Part shown: in pieces, positions 55,246 to 63,494 of the stretch
Layout of the letters: each line of letters opens with the position of its first letter
How positions within the stretch are numbered: the first letter of the stretch is position 1
NCBI RefSeq assembly: GCF_000511385.1
Contig: NC_023137.1
Coordinates: 201,001 to 265,000 of the forward strand
Reading direction: 5' to 3'
Length of the DNA: 64,000 nucleotides
Origin: Phaeobacter gallaeciensis DSM 26640
Lineage (GTDB): Bacteria > Pseudomonadota > Alphaproteobacteria > Rhodobacterales > Rhodobacteraceae
Translations under genes and position numbers: made by a program
The notes under the pieces: model-generated
Told to the model about the DNA's origin: nothing
Seen by the model: only the letters and a program-made list of their open reading frames with translations
Database searches by the model: none

Positions 55246-56128
55246 CCCGGATATTACCTGCGATCCGTCGGCGGTGCCGATCGTTCTGGTGACAGGCCCG
55301 TCTGGTGCAGGGCGCACCACTGCGATCAATGTGCTGGAGGATTTGGGGTTTGAGGCGATTGACAACCTGCCGCTTCGGCTGCTGCCGGGATTGGTCGACG
55401 CCAACAGTTTGACACGTCCGATGGCGCTTGGCCTCGACAGCCGCAACCGGGATTTTTCTCCGGCGGCGTTGCTTGATGTGATCGAAATGCTAGCCGCGCG
55501 TCGCAATTTGGACCTGACGGTACTTTACTTGGATGCAGATCGTGATGTGCTGCTACGGCGCTACTCGGAAACCCGCAGGCGACATCCGCTTGCCCCGGCT
55601 GAGGACCCGGAGGTCGGGGTTCTGCGCGAAATTGATCTGATGCTGCCGATCCGCGACCGCGCGGATCTATTGCTGGACACTTCTGAATTGAACATCCATC
55701 AGCTCAAGGCGGATATCGAACGGCGCTTTGCGCCTGGCGGGCGTTCTCTGGCAGTGTCCTTGCAGAGCTTTTCCTATAAACGCGGCGTGCCGCGCAGCAT
55801 CGATATGGTGTTCGACTGTCGATTTCTGCGCAACCCTTATTGGGAGCAGAGCCTGCGCACCCTGGATGGGCGCGATGCGGCGGTACAGTCCTACGTGCGT
55901 GAGGACAGCCGCTATCAGCCGTTTTTCGACCGGGTGCTTGACCTGATCCGCTTGCTGTTGCCTGCCTACCGAGAAGAAGGTAAGTCGCATCTCTCAATAG
56001 CATTTGGATGCACCGGAGGGCAGCACCGCTCGGTCACACTGGCAGAAACCCTGGCAAAGGATCTTGCGGAAGACGGGCAGCAGGTGTCAATTAGACACCG
56101 CGAGCTGCATGGCCAGCGACAGAAGTGA
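55238..56128 (+). CDS. rapZ: RNase adapter protein RapZ (YvcJ family)
   Basis: RapZ binds nucleotides and, in E. coli, directs degradation of GlmZ RNA. The 296-residue protein has a P-loop [19 protein letters not shown] near residues 17-24, in which the usual Lys is replaced by Arg. It also has [40 protein letters not shown]-type residues and the C-terminal [14 protein letters not shown] motif. The P-loop substitution may lower ATP binding, though several alphaproteobacterial RapZ proteins share it. Overlaps hprK. Confidence 0.92.
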   Translation: MLDPDITCDPSAVPIVLVTGPSGAGRTTAINVLEDLGFEAIDNLPLRLLPGLVDANSLTRPMALGLDSRNRDFSPAALLDVIEMLAARRNLDLTVLYLDADRDVLLRRYSETRRRHPLAPAEDPEVGVLREIDLMLPIRDRADLLLDTSELNIHQLKADIERRFAPGGRSLAVSLQSFSYKRGVPRSIDMVFDCRFLRNPYWEQSLRTLDGRDAAVQSYVREDSRYQPFFDRVLDLIRLLLPAYREEGKSHLSIAFGCTGGQHRSVTLAETLAKDLAEDGQQVSIRHRELHGQRQK

Positions 56129-56137
56129 GGGACCGGC

Positions 56138-56545
56138 TTGATCGGAATCGTGATCGTTGCACATGGGGGGTTGGCCAGAGAATATCTGGCCGCCGTGGAG
56201 CATGTCGTGGGTCCTCAGGTCTGCCTTGAGGCCATCAGTATCGGTCCGGAAGATAACCGGGACGAGAAACAGCGCGAGATCTGCGGGGCCGCTGATGCGG
56301 TCGATAGCGGCGGCGGCGTGGTGGTGGTCACGGATCTGTTTGGCGGGTCTCCATCAAATCTCAGCCTGTTGGCTTGTACCCCGGCAAACCGACGTATTCT
56401 CTACGGGGCCAATCTCCCGATGCTGATCAAACTGGCAAAATCTCGCCATTTGCCGGTGGCCGATGCCGTCCGGCATGCCATGGAGGCGGGACGTAAGTAC
56501 ATTAACGCCCAAAACATCAACCCCGAAGGGGAGCAAGCGCACTAA
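56138..56545 (+). CDS. PTS fructose/mannose-type EIIA protein
   Basis: A 135-residue EIIA-Man domain with the phosphorylated His9 in VIVAHGGLAREYL, the VVTDLFGGSPSNLSLL loop and the C-terminal YINAQNI. It starts at TTG 56138. The surrounding hprK-rapZ-EIIA-HPr genes and absence of EIIB or EIIC components suggest a regulatory PTS rather than sugar import. It is joined to the HPr gene with no gap. Confidence 0.88.
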   Translation: MIGIVIVAHGGLAREYLAAVEHVVGPQVCLEAISIGPEDNRDEKQREICGAADAVDSGGGVVVVTDLFGGSPSNLSLLACTPANRRILYGANLPMLIKLAKSRHLPVADAVRHAMEAGRKYINAQNINPEGEQAH

Positions 56546-56815
56546 ATGGTTCAGAAAACGCTGAAAATCGTCAACGAAAAAGGACTGCACGCGCGCGCAT
56601 CGGCCAAGCTGGTTGAAGTGGTCGAGGGTTTTGATGCCACGGCTGAGGTGTCGCGGGATGGGCTGTCGGCGTCCGGAGACAGTATTATGGGGCTTTTGAT
56701 GTTGGCAGCCTCAAAAGGAACGACTATTGACATCGAGACTTCGGGCCCGGATGCAGAGGCGCTTGCCTCCGCGCTGGATACGCTTGTTGCCGACAAGTTC
56801 GGCGAAGGCTACTGA
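56546..56815 (+). CDS. ptsH: Phosphocarrier protein HPr
   Basis: The 89-residue protein has the active-site His15 in NEKGLHARASAKLVE and the regulatory Ser46 in SASGDSIMGLLML, the target of HprK. The C-terminus fits the HPr fold. Start ATG follows the EIIA stop directly. No EI gene (ptsI/ptsP) is in the window, so the phosphate donor must be encoded elsewhere. Confidence 0.94.
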   Translation: MVQKTLKIVNEKGLHARASAKLVEVVEGFDATAEVSRDGLSASGDSIMGLLMLAASKGTTIDIETSGPDAEALASALDTLVADKFGEGY

Positions 56816-56849
56816 GGCTCATTCACGACTACGGAACAGGACAAGGCAC

Positions 56850-57740
56850 TTGGCGGATACAGCGCATGATCGGGACACTGGCGTGACGTCAGGGACCGAA
56901 GAGACCGGCGAGATCTATGACCGCCGGACGCTCACCTACGCCAATTCCTTTGACGATCGCTGGACGTCGCTTGCGATCCGGGCCATCGAATGGTGCACAG
57001 GAAAGCTGACAATCCTGCGTATGGTACGTCGTTTTGAACGCAGCAATGCTGAATACCGTGGCCAGAAATTCTGGCGTGGCGCCCTAAATGTCATGGGTAT
57101 CGATCTCGAAACACCTATGGAGCAGATCCGGCGTATTCCCGGTGAGGGCCCGGTGATTGTGGTTGCAAACCACCCTCATGGGATGGTCGACGGCATGATT
57201 TTCGCGGACCTCATTGGCCGCGTGAGGCAGGACTACCGCATTCTGACCCGCTCGGTGCTGACCGGGCTGGATGAGGCGGCGACCTCCTTCATGATCCCGG
57301 TGCCATTCCCCCATGACCCCGAAGCGCAAAGCAAGATGGTCGAGATGCGGGCCAAAACCATGGCTCATCTGAAGGAGGGCGGTGTTGTGGCACTGTTCCC
57401 CTCTGGTGTGGTGATGTCATCAGAAACATGGTTCGGCCCCGCGATTGAGCAGGAGTGGAACGTTTTCACGGCGCAGCTCATTCGTCGGTCCGGCGCGCGA
57501 GTGGTGCCAATCTTCTTCCCGGGCAGCAATTCCCGTTGGTACCAGATCGCCAACCGGGTGTCGCCGATCCTGCGACAGGGGTTGCTGCTGCATGAAATCG
57601 TGCGGTCTTGTAATAAACCACAAAGCCCCGTCGTCGGCGAACCGTTGACCGAGGCGCAGATGGAAAAACTGCAGAGCGATCCGCGCGGCTTTATGGCCTG
57701 GCTGCGGGAACATACGCTCAGCCTCGGCGAAGACAGCTGA
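56850..57740 (+). CDS. Membrane-associated acyltransferase (PlsC-like)
   Basis: A 296-residue protein of the glycerophospholipid acyltransferase fold. The motif ANHPHGMVDGMIFADL near residue 105 corresponds to the catalytic NHx5D pattern, and the PSGVVMSSETWFG stretch and VVPIFFPGSNSRWYQ form the later acyltransferase motifs. The start is TTG 56850 with AGGA 8 bases upstream; a GTG at 56883 is possible. It follows the HPr gene by 34 bases. The acceptor is not known (lysophosphatidic acid, ornithine lipid or hemolysin-type lipids are candidates). Confidence 0.83.
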   Translation: MADTAHDRDTGVTSGTEETGEIYDRRTLTYANSFDDRWTSLAIRAIEWCTGKLTILRMVRRFERSNAEYRGQKFWRGALNVMGIDLETPMEQIRRIPGEGPVIVVANHPHGMVDGMIFADLIGRVRQDYRILTRSVLTGLDEAATSFMIPVPFPHDPEAQSKMVEMRAKTMAHLKEGGVVALFPSGVVMSSETWFGPAIEQEWNVFTAQLIRRSGARVVPIFFPGSNSRWYQIANRVSPILRQGLLLHEIVRSCNKPQSPVVGEPLTEAQMEKLQSDPRGFMAWLREHTLSLGEDS

Positions 57741-57830
57741 TCAATCGGCAGGTCCTATTCGGGTTGAAAATATCGAGATGAATTGGCCATCAGGCCAAGA
57801 GGGGGCAGTGCCGCCTCCGCTCTTTCAGGA

Positions 57831-58706
57831 TCAGCGCGTCGGCACTGGGGTTTCACCGCGATAGTCATAAAAGCCACGCTGAGTCTTGCGACCGAGCCAG
57901 CCAGCTTCCACATATTTTGTCAGCAGCGGGCAGGGGCGATATTTTGTATCCGCCAGACCGTCATGCAACACGTTCATGATCGCCAGACAGGTGTCCAGGC
58001 CGATAAAATCAGCCAGCTCCAGCGGGCCCATCGGGTGGTTGGCGCCCAGTTTCATCGATTCGTCGATGGATTTCACCGATCCCACGCCCTCATAGAGGGT
58101 ATAGACCGCTTCATTGATCATGGGCATCAGGATGCGGTTCACGATGAAGGCCGGGAAATCTTCGGCGCTGGCAGCGGTCTTGCCCAGCTTCTCCACAACT
58201 GCATGGCAGGCTGAGAAGGTGGCCTCATCAGTGGCGATGCCACGGATCAGTTCGACCAGCTGCATCACCGGAACCGGGTTCATGAAATGGAAGCCCATGA
58301 ACCGCTCCGGGCGGTCGGTGCGGCTGGCCAGTCGGGTGATGGAAATTGAAGAGGTGTTGGAGGTGAGAATCGTATGCGGCAGGAGATGTGGTAGCAGATC
58401 CTCGAAAATTGCCTGCTTAACAGTTTCCCGCTCTGTCGCCGCCTCGATCACCAAATCGGTCTTGCCAATGTCGGCCAGCGTCAGTGTCGTCGAAATGCGC
58501 CCCAACGCGGCCTCAACTTCGGTCTGATCAATCTTGCCTTTGCTGGCCTGACGGGCCAGGTTTTTCTGGATCGCGCTTACGGCCGCGTCCAGTGCCTGCT
58601 GGCTTATGTCATTGAGAACAACGTCATAGCCCGCCAAGGCCATCACGTGAGCGATGCCGTTGCCCATTTGGCCTGCACCAATCACGCCTATTTTCTGGAT
58701 GTCCAT
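57831..58706 (-). CDS. 3-hydroxybutyryl-CoA dehydrogenase
   Basis: Interconverts 3-hydroxybutyryl-CoA and acetoacetyl-CoA with NAD(P). The 291-residue protein has the dinucleotide motif GVIGAGQMGNGIAHVMALAG at residues 7-26, TSNTSSISITRLAS, GFHFMNPVPVMQLVELIRG with the active His, and the C-terminal LGANHPMGPLELADFIGLDT. It can supply acetoacetyl-CoA or C4 intermediates to the ethylmalonyl-CoA pathway. It is convergent with the acyltransferase gene. Confidence 0.94.
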   Translation of the reverse strand: MDIQKIGVIGAGQMGNGIAHVMALAGYDVVLNDISQQALDAAVSAIQKNLARQASKGKIDQTEVEAALGRISTTLTLADIGKTDLVIEAATERETVKQAIFEDLLPHLLPHTILTSNTSSISITRLASRTDRPERFMGFHFMNPVPVMQLVELIRGIATDEATFSACHAVVEKLGKTAASAEDFPAFIVNRILMPMINEAVYTLYEGVGSVKSIDESMKLGANHPMGPLELADFIGLDTCLAIMNVLHDGLADTKYRPCPLLTKYVEAGWLGRKTQRGFYDYRGETPVPTR

Positions 58707-58861
58707 CGCTCATGCCTCTTGAGAGTTTTCCGGCGGATCATACTGGCGGGTCTGTGGACGGCACAAGGCCGATTGGGCGGCTTTTTAGGCAAAGTTGAGC
58801 ATTAGCATTTCATCAACGGATCTCGGGTTAGGTGAGTCTCGGGTGAAATTTGGTGGGTATT

Positions 58862-59683
58862 ATGAGCTATGAACTCAAGAGCGCGACAGCGCTTGCGGGC
58901 GAGCCTTGCAGCTATGCGGGTTCGAAATTATTGGTCCGCGGGCCGGCGCGTAATCTGACTGAACCATATTTGGCATTTATTGGCGGCACTGAGGTCTTCG
59001 GACGCTTTGTCGAACGCCCGTTTGTGTCTGAAACCGAGGCGTTGCTTGACCGTGTGTGTGTAAATCTGGGTAGTGTGAATGCAGGGGTCGACAGTTTCCT
59101 GAGCGACCCTGATATTCTTGAAATCGCGGGCCAGGCCGAAACAACGCTGCTGCAGGTGCTTGGGGCACAGAATATCTCCAATGGGTATTACAAGGTGCAT
59201 CCACGACGCAATGACAGGTTCCTTTGTGCACATGAGCCGCTGCTGGAGCTCTATCCGGAAGTGGACTTTACCGAATATCACTTCAACAAGCACCTGCTGA
59301 GCGCGCTCAGATCTTGCTGCACAACCCGTTACCAAACGGTTCGCGATCATCTGCAGGATACGTGGGTTGAGCGCATGGGGGAGTTGATCTCTGCCCTTAA
59401 CGGTGCGGTGACGCTTCTGTGGGTGCATTACGACGTCGACCAGCAGGCATTGTTTGGTCACGAACCTGCGCTCGTGGACCGGCCCATGGTGGATGCGTTG
59501 CGCGCCCGCGTCCTCGGAGTGTTGGAAATTCCCGTGCATACCGCGCGGGATGCAGCCGACATCGACGGTATGTTTTACGGTCAGCTTGACTTGCCCTCAG
59601 CGCAGCGCATGCTGGGACCAAAGGAGCATCTGCGGATAGCACAACAGGTGGCGCAATATCTGCGCCCCCGTTTGACCACATAG
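58862..59683 (+). CDS. DUF6473 family protein
   Basis: A 273-residue protein with the pattern CSYAGSKLLVRGPARNL, YLAFIGGTEVFGRFVERPFV and CVNLGSVNAGVDSFLSDP that characterises a Rhodobacterales-specific family known as DUF6473, whose function is unknown. The FxGGTExFGRF and VNxGSxNAG blocks resemble GDSL/SGNH hydrolase or sulphotransferase-like nucleotide sites, but no catalytic triad is evident. ATG 58862 is chosen. It stands alone between divergent hbd and convergent etfA. Confidence 0.75.
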   Translation: MSYELKSATALAGEPCSYAGSKLLVRGPARNLTEPYLAFIGGTEVFGRFVERPFVSETEALLDRVCVNLGSVNAGVDSFLSDPDILEIAGQAETTLLQVLGAQNISNGYYKVHPRRNDRFLCAHEPLLELYPEVDFTEYHFNKHLLSALRSCCTTRYQTVRDHLQDTWVERMGELISALNGAVTLLWVHYDVDQQALFGHEPALVDRPMVDALRARVLGVLEIPVHTARDAADIDGMFYGQLDLPSAQRMLGPKEHLRIAQQVAQYLRPRLTT

Positions 59684-59724
59684 GACCGGCGCCCTTCGGG
59701 CGACTGTTCTATGGGCGCCCACGG

Positions 59725-59753
59725 AAAAAGCCCGCAACACCGGTTGCGGGCTT
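59725..59753 (-). terminator. Terminator of the etfBA operon
   Basis: AAGCCCGCAAC (59728-59738) pairs with GTTGCGGGCTT (59743-59753) with an ACCG loop. On the minus strand it is followed by TTTTT-type sequence. It lies about 25 bases past the etfA stop and can also stop the convergent DUF6473 gene. Confidence 0.93.
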
Positions 59754-59775
59754 CCTCATTAGATAATTGCCAAGC

Positions 59776-60702
59776 TTACAGTTTTTCGATCAGCTCGGGC
59801 ACAGCCTGGAACAGGTCGGCGACCAGACCATAGTCGGCCACCTGGAAGATCGGAGCCTCTTCATCCTTGTTGATCGCGACGATGATCTTGGAGTCTTTCA
59901 TGCCTGCCAGGTGCTGGATTGCACCGGAGATGCCAACCGCAACATACAGCTCAGGTGCGACGACCTTACCGGTCTGACCCACCTGCCAGTCGTTCGGTGC
60001 ATAGCCCGAGTCGACTGCGGCACGGGACGCGCCAACTGCGGCACCCAGCTTGTCTGCGAGGCTTTCGATCAGTTTGAAGTCTTCTTCGGAGCCAACACCG
60101 CGACCACCGGAGACAACAACACCAGCAGAGGTGAGTTCGGGACGATCGCTGGCGGCGACTTTGTCCTCAACCCATTCGGACAGGCCGGGGTTCTCAGCCG
60201 CGGAGATGGTGTCAACAGAGGCAGAGCCGCCGTCGCCAGCCGCGTCAAAGGTGGAGGTCCGGAAGGAGATCACCTTTTTCGCATCGCGAGACTTCACGGT
60301 CTGGACCGCGTTGCCTGCGTAGATCGGGCGCTCGAAGGTGTCGCCGTCAACAACGCCGGACACATCCGAGATCACCATCACATCCAAGAGGGCCGCCACG
60401 CGGGGCAGGACGTTCTTGGCGTCTGTGGTCGCGGGCGCAACGATGTGTTCGTAGTCGGATGCCAGCGACGCGATCAGCGCTGCAGTCGGCTCCGCCAGGC
60501 GGTGGCCCAGCGACGCATCTTCGGCAACCAGAACCTTGGCGACGCCTGCGATCTTCGCGGCTTCTTCGCCAGCTGCTGCTGCGGATGCACCGGCGGCCAG
60601 CACCGTCACATCGCCCAGTTTGCCCGCGGCGGTAACCGCTTTTGCGGTTGCGTCCAGCGCCAGGGCGCCATCGGTCACTTCGGCAAGGAGAAGAACAGCC
60701 AT
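59776..60702 (-). CDS. etfA: Electron transfer flavoprotein subunit alpha
   Basis: ETF takes electrons from acyl-CoA dehydrogenases and passes them to the ETF-quinone oxidoreductase. The 308-residue protein has the FAD-binding C-terminal domain with [56 protein letters not shown] and [16 protein letters not shown]. Its ATG shares a base with the etfB stop (TAATG). Together with mcd in this window it serves acyl-CoA oxidation and the ethylmalonyl-CoA pathway. Confidence 0.97.
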   Translation of the reverse strand: MAVLLLAEVTDGALALDATAKAVTAAGKLGDVTVLAAGASAAAAGEEAAKIAGVAKVLVAEDASLGHRLAEPTAALIASLASDYEHIVAPATTDAKNVLPRVAALLDVMVISDVSGVVDGDTFERPIYAGNAVQTVKSRDAKKVISFRTSTFDAAGDGGSASVDTISAAENPGLSEWVEDKVAASDRPELTSAGVVVSGGRGVGSEEDFKLIESLADKLGAAVGASRAAVDSGYAPNDWQVGQTGKVVAPELYVAVGISGAIQHLAGMKDSKIIVAINKDEEAPIFQVADYGLVADLFQAVPELIEKL

Positions 60703-61460
60703 TACACAGCCCCCGCTTCTTTGAGTTTCTCAACCAGCTCATCGACCGAACCCACGATGATGCCAGCGGCACGGGCTTCGGGTTCTTTGGTGGAGATGAT
60801 TTCCAGACGCGGCGAGACGTCGACGCCGTAGTCGGCGGCGGTTTTCTCGTCGAGCGGCTTTTTCTTCGCCTTCATGATGTTCGGAAGCGAGGCATAGCGC
60901 GGCTCGTTCAGGCGCAGGTCGACGGTGACGATGGCGGGCATCTTCACTTTGATGGTCTGCAGGCCGCCATCCACTTCACGGGTCACAACAGCGTTGTCGC
61001 CATCGACGTCCAGTTCAGAGGCAAAAGTACCCTGGGACCAACCCAGCAGTGCCGATAGCATCTGACCTGTCGCGTTCATGTCGTTGTCGATCGCCTGCTT
61101 GCCCGCCAGAACCAGACCGGGCTGCTCTTCCTCGACCACTTTGGCGAGGATCTTCGCAACCGCGAGAGGCTCGACGTCAGTGTGGACGTCATCAGCCGCG
61201 TTGACCAGGATCGCGCGGTCGGCGCCCATGGCAAGTGCGGTCCGCAGGGTTTCCTGCGCCTGTTTCACACCGATGGAGACAACAACGATCTCATCTGCTT
61301 TGCCGGCTTCCTTGAGGCGGATGGCCTCTTCGACGGCGATTTCGTCGAACGGGTTCATCGACATTTTGACGTTGGCGAGATCGACACCGCTGCCGTCCGC
61401 TTTGACGCGGACCTTCACGTTGTAGTCAATCACGCGCTTGACAGGCACGAGTACCTTCAT
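60702..61460 (-). CDS. etfB: Electron transfer flavoprotein subunit beta
   Basis: The beta subunit binds AMP and docks on the dehydrogenases. The 252-residue protein starts [20 protein letters not shown], with [32 protein letters not shown] and [24 protein letters not shown] in the family region, and the recognition loop [17 protein letters not shown] 61460 is chosen over 61481; GGAG (from AAGGAGAGAA) precedes it. First gene of the etfBA operon. Confidence 0.97.
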   Translation of the reverse strand: MKVLVPVKRVIDYNVKVRVKADGSGVDLANVKMSMNPFDEIAVEEAIRLKEAGKADEIVVVSIGVKQAQETLRTALAMGADRAILVNAADDVHTDVEPLAVAKILAKVVEEEQPGLVLAGKQAIDNDMNATGQMLSALLGWSQGTFASELDVDGDNAVVTREVDGGLQTIKVKMPAIVTVDLRLNEPRYASLPNIMKAKKKPLDEKTAADYGVDVSPRLEIISTKEPEARAAGIIVGSVDELVEKLKEAGAV

Positions 61461-61780
61461 TTTGCGTTCTCTCCTTAACAAACGGCAAGCCGCCGAGGCG
61501 ACTCTCCTCCATGCTCTCGCGATGTTGATAGCGGCTTAGATTGCGCCGCAACAGGGCAAAATCGTCACGTTACCGCCCTCCGACGTCGCGTCTGACGGTT
61601 TGCATCATCAGTTTTGCAGGAATGTTGCGACGAAAAATGCTGCACTGCCGCAAGGGAAGCAGATCGTGGCGCAGAATCACGGCTTACCGACCAAGCGGTC
61701 CAGCCGCCAGTGCGGCCAATGGCATGACGCGCCGCGCAGACTGACTAGCCCCTATGGCGTGAGAAAGATGCCTGAGGGTG
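61461..61780. other. Intergenic region upstream of etfB
   Basis: A 320-base region between etfB and the adenosyltransferase gene, both on the minus strand. It should contain the etfB promoter. It holds the string TTTTGCAG near 61612 followed by AAAAA, similar to the stretch before mcd. Reading frames on the plus strand here (61541-61744) are Arg-rich and not protein-like. No RNA gene was recognised. Confidence 0.4.
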
Positions 61781-62353
61781 CTAGCGATTAGCGCCAGGCA
61801 CCCACAGAACATCGCGTGCCCCATTGTCGTTGGCCGCGCGCGATGCGACGAAGAACCAGTCCGAGAGCCGGTTGAGATAGGTCACCGCCGCCGGATTGAT
61901 GTCCTCCTGCGTCGCTAAGTCGGTCGCTAAACGTTCGGCACGTCGCGCCACAGTACGGCAGACATGCAGATGCGCGGAGAGTGCAGCCCCGCCCGGCAGC
62001 ACGAAGCTGCGCAGCGGCGAGAGTTCCGCGTTCATCGCATCGATTTCCGTTTCCAACCGCGAGACCTGCGCATCGGCAATCCGCAGGGGCGGGTAGTCAG
62101 CATCAGCGTCCTTGTCCATTTCCGGTCGGCACAGATCTGCGCCAAGATCAAAAAGGTCGTTCTGGATGCGGGCCAGCGCGGCGTCCATCTCATCCTTGGC
62201 CTCAAGCCGGGCCACTCCGACAAAGGCGTTCAGCTCATCCGACGTGCCATAGGCATTCACCCGCGCGGAATGTTTGGCCACTCGGTCGCCATTGCCAAGC
62301 GCGGTGTCCCCCTTGTCACCGGTGCGGGTGTAGATCTTGTTCAATACGACCAT
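61781..62353 (-). CDS. Cob(I)alamin adenosyltransferase, PduO type
   Basis: Attaches the adenosyl group of ATP to reduced cobalamin. The 190-residue protein has the PduO-type opening LNKIYTRTGDKGDTALGNGDRV with the ATP loop, AYGTSDELNAFVG, LPGGAALSAHLHVCRTVARRAER with the conserved Arg and YLNRLSDWFFVASR. Adenosyl-B12 is needed by ethylmalonyl-CoA and methylmalonyl-CoA mutases, which fits the mcd gene of this window. The gene starts 3 bases after a small twin-helix protein gene. Confidence 0.96.
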   Translation of the reverse strand: MVVLNKIYTRTGDKGDTALGNGDRVAKHSARVNAYGTSDELNAFVGVARLEAKDEMDAALARIQNDLFDLGADLCRPEMDKDADADYPPLRIADAQVSRLETEIDAMNAELSPLRSFVLPGGAALSAHLHVCRTVARRAERLATDLATQEDINPAAVTYLNRLSDWFFVASRAANDNGARDVLWVPGANR

Positions 62354-62356
62354 GGC

Positions 62357-62563
62357 TCACTGACCTCCCTGGGTGCGAAGATAGACATAGCCAAGGATGA
62401 ACACCACGGCGAGAAATTGAAACAGGATGCGCAGCCGCATCATCTTATTTGCATTTCTGGCATTGAAGGCACCACCGGCGCCAAATCCACCAATGCCGAT
62501 CACCAGCACGATGACAGTTGCTGCGATTGCAGCAATCGCCAGGATGTAGAGCGGGTCGCCCAT
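62357..62563 (-). CDS. Twin transmembrane helix small protein
   Basis: A 68-residue protein with two hydrophobic helices (MGDPLYILAIAAIAATVIVL and LRILFQFLAVVFILGYVY) joined by a basic loop NARNANKMMRLR, as in the HIG1-like or twin-TM small proteins common in alphaproteobacteria. A role in respiratory-complex assembly has been suggested for HIG1 proteins, but nothing here shows it. It ends 3 bases before the adenosyltransferase gene and starts at ATG 62563 with the frame extended to 62608. Confidence 0.8.
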   Translation of the reverse strand: MGDPLYILAIAAIAATVIVLVIGIGGFGAGGAFNARNANKMMRLRILFQFLAVVFILGYVYLRTQGGQ

Positions 62564-62630
62564 CTTCTCATATTCCTTGTTTCTTATCGCGCCAGCGGTT
62601 GCCCCCATGGCAGATCTGGCCGCGCATCAG

Positions 62631-63461
62631 CTATCTAAGTCGCGCGAGGATGCGGTCAATCGCGCGTGTTGTCAGGATGCGTTTTAGCACACCGCCAATA
62701 TGGGTCGGTACGGTGACATAGTAACGCGGATGCGGGCGTTTGCTCTCGCAGGCATGAACCAGCTTGGCTGTAACAGCTGAGGCCGGGAGCTCAAACCTGT
62801 CTGGCCCGGTGCTCTCGTAGAGACGTTTCAGCAGGCTCGCCTCATAGCGGTCACGCAGGGCGGAATTTTCCCAATCGACGTATTTTTCGAAATGCGGAAT
62901 GGCCTTTTCGCGGATCTTCGATGTAACAGGGCCAGGTTCGATCAACACCACTTTGATACCGCTGTCGCGCAGTTCAACCCGCATGGTGTCGGTTAGGCCC
63001 TCTATGGCGTGTTTGGTGGCGACGTAGGCCCCGCGCCATGGGAAGCTCACGAAGCCGAGGATCGAGGAATTCTGCACGATGCGACCATGGCCCTGCGCAC
63101 GCATCACCGGGATGACGTTGCGGGTCAGTTCGTGCCAGCCAAAGACATTGCTTTCAAAAATGCTGCGCAGCCCCTCGGTGGAAACATCCTCAACCGCGCC
63201 GGGCAGGCCATGGGCACCGTTGTTGAACAGCACATCCAGTGTGCCGCCGGTGTGCGCTAGCACCTCGCCCAAACCGCTGCGGAGTGTTTCAGCATTTGTG
63301 TAATCCATCAATGGGCTGATGAACCCTTGGGCACGCAGCCTGTCGCAATCGACGCGTTGACGGCAGGAGGCAAAAACAGTCCAGCCCCGTTCGCGCATCC
63401 CATGCGCCGCGTCCAGCCCGATCCCGGAGGAGCAGCCTGTCATCAGGATCGTTTTTTGCAT
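62631..63461 (-). CDS. Short-chain dehydrogenase/reductase
   Basis: A 276-residue classical SDR with the NAD(P)-binding TGCSSGIGLDAAHG at residues 8-21, the NNGAHG loop near 80, the active-site Ser and YVATKHAIEG (Tyr-X3-Lys near 150), and the C-terminal substrate loop. The substrate is unknown; the rather long C-terminus (YESTGPDRFELPASAVTAK) is found in an SDR branch linked to fatty or aromatic alcohols. It lies 33 bases downstream of the SH3-domain gene on the same strand. Confidence 0.92.
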   Translation of the reverse strand: MQKTILMTGCSSGIGLDAAHGMRERGWTVFASCRQRVDCDRLRAQGFISPLMDYTNAETLRSGLGEVLAHTGGTLDVLFNNGAHGLPGAVEDVSTEGLRSIFESNVFGWHELTRNVIPVMRAQGHGRIVQNSSILGFVSFPWRGAYVATKHAIEGLTDTMRVELRDSGIKVVLIEPGPVTSKIREKAIPHFEKYVDWENSALRDRYEASLLKRLYESTGPDRFELPASAVTAKLVHACESKRPHPRYYVTVPTHIGGVLKRILTTRAIDRILARLR

Positions 63462-63494
63462 AAAGCCCCTCGCGCGGTCACCTGTACCGACGCT

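Noticed and set aside
57799..57817. Hairpin between the acyltransferase and hydroxybutyryl-CoA dehydrogenase genes
   Set aside because: The stem has a mismatch and no T-tract, so it was not listed as a terminator.
61541..61744. Plus-strand 67-codon frame upstream of etfB
   Set aside because: Arg/Ser-rich, no ribosome-binding site of note and no family resemblance.
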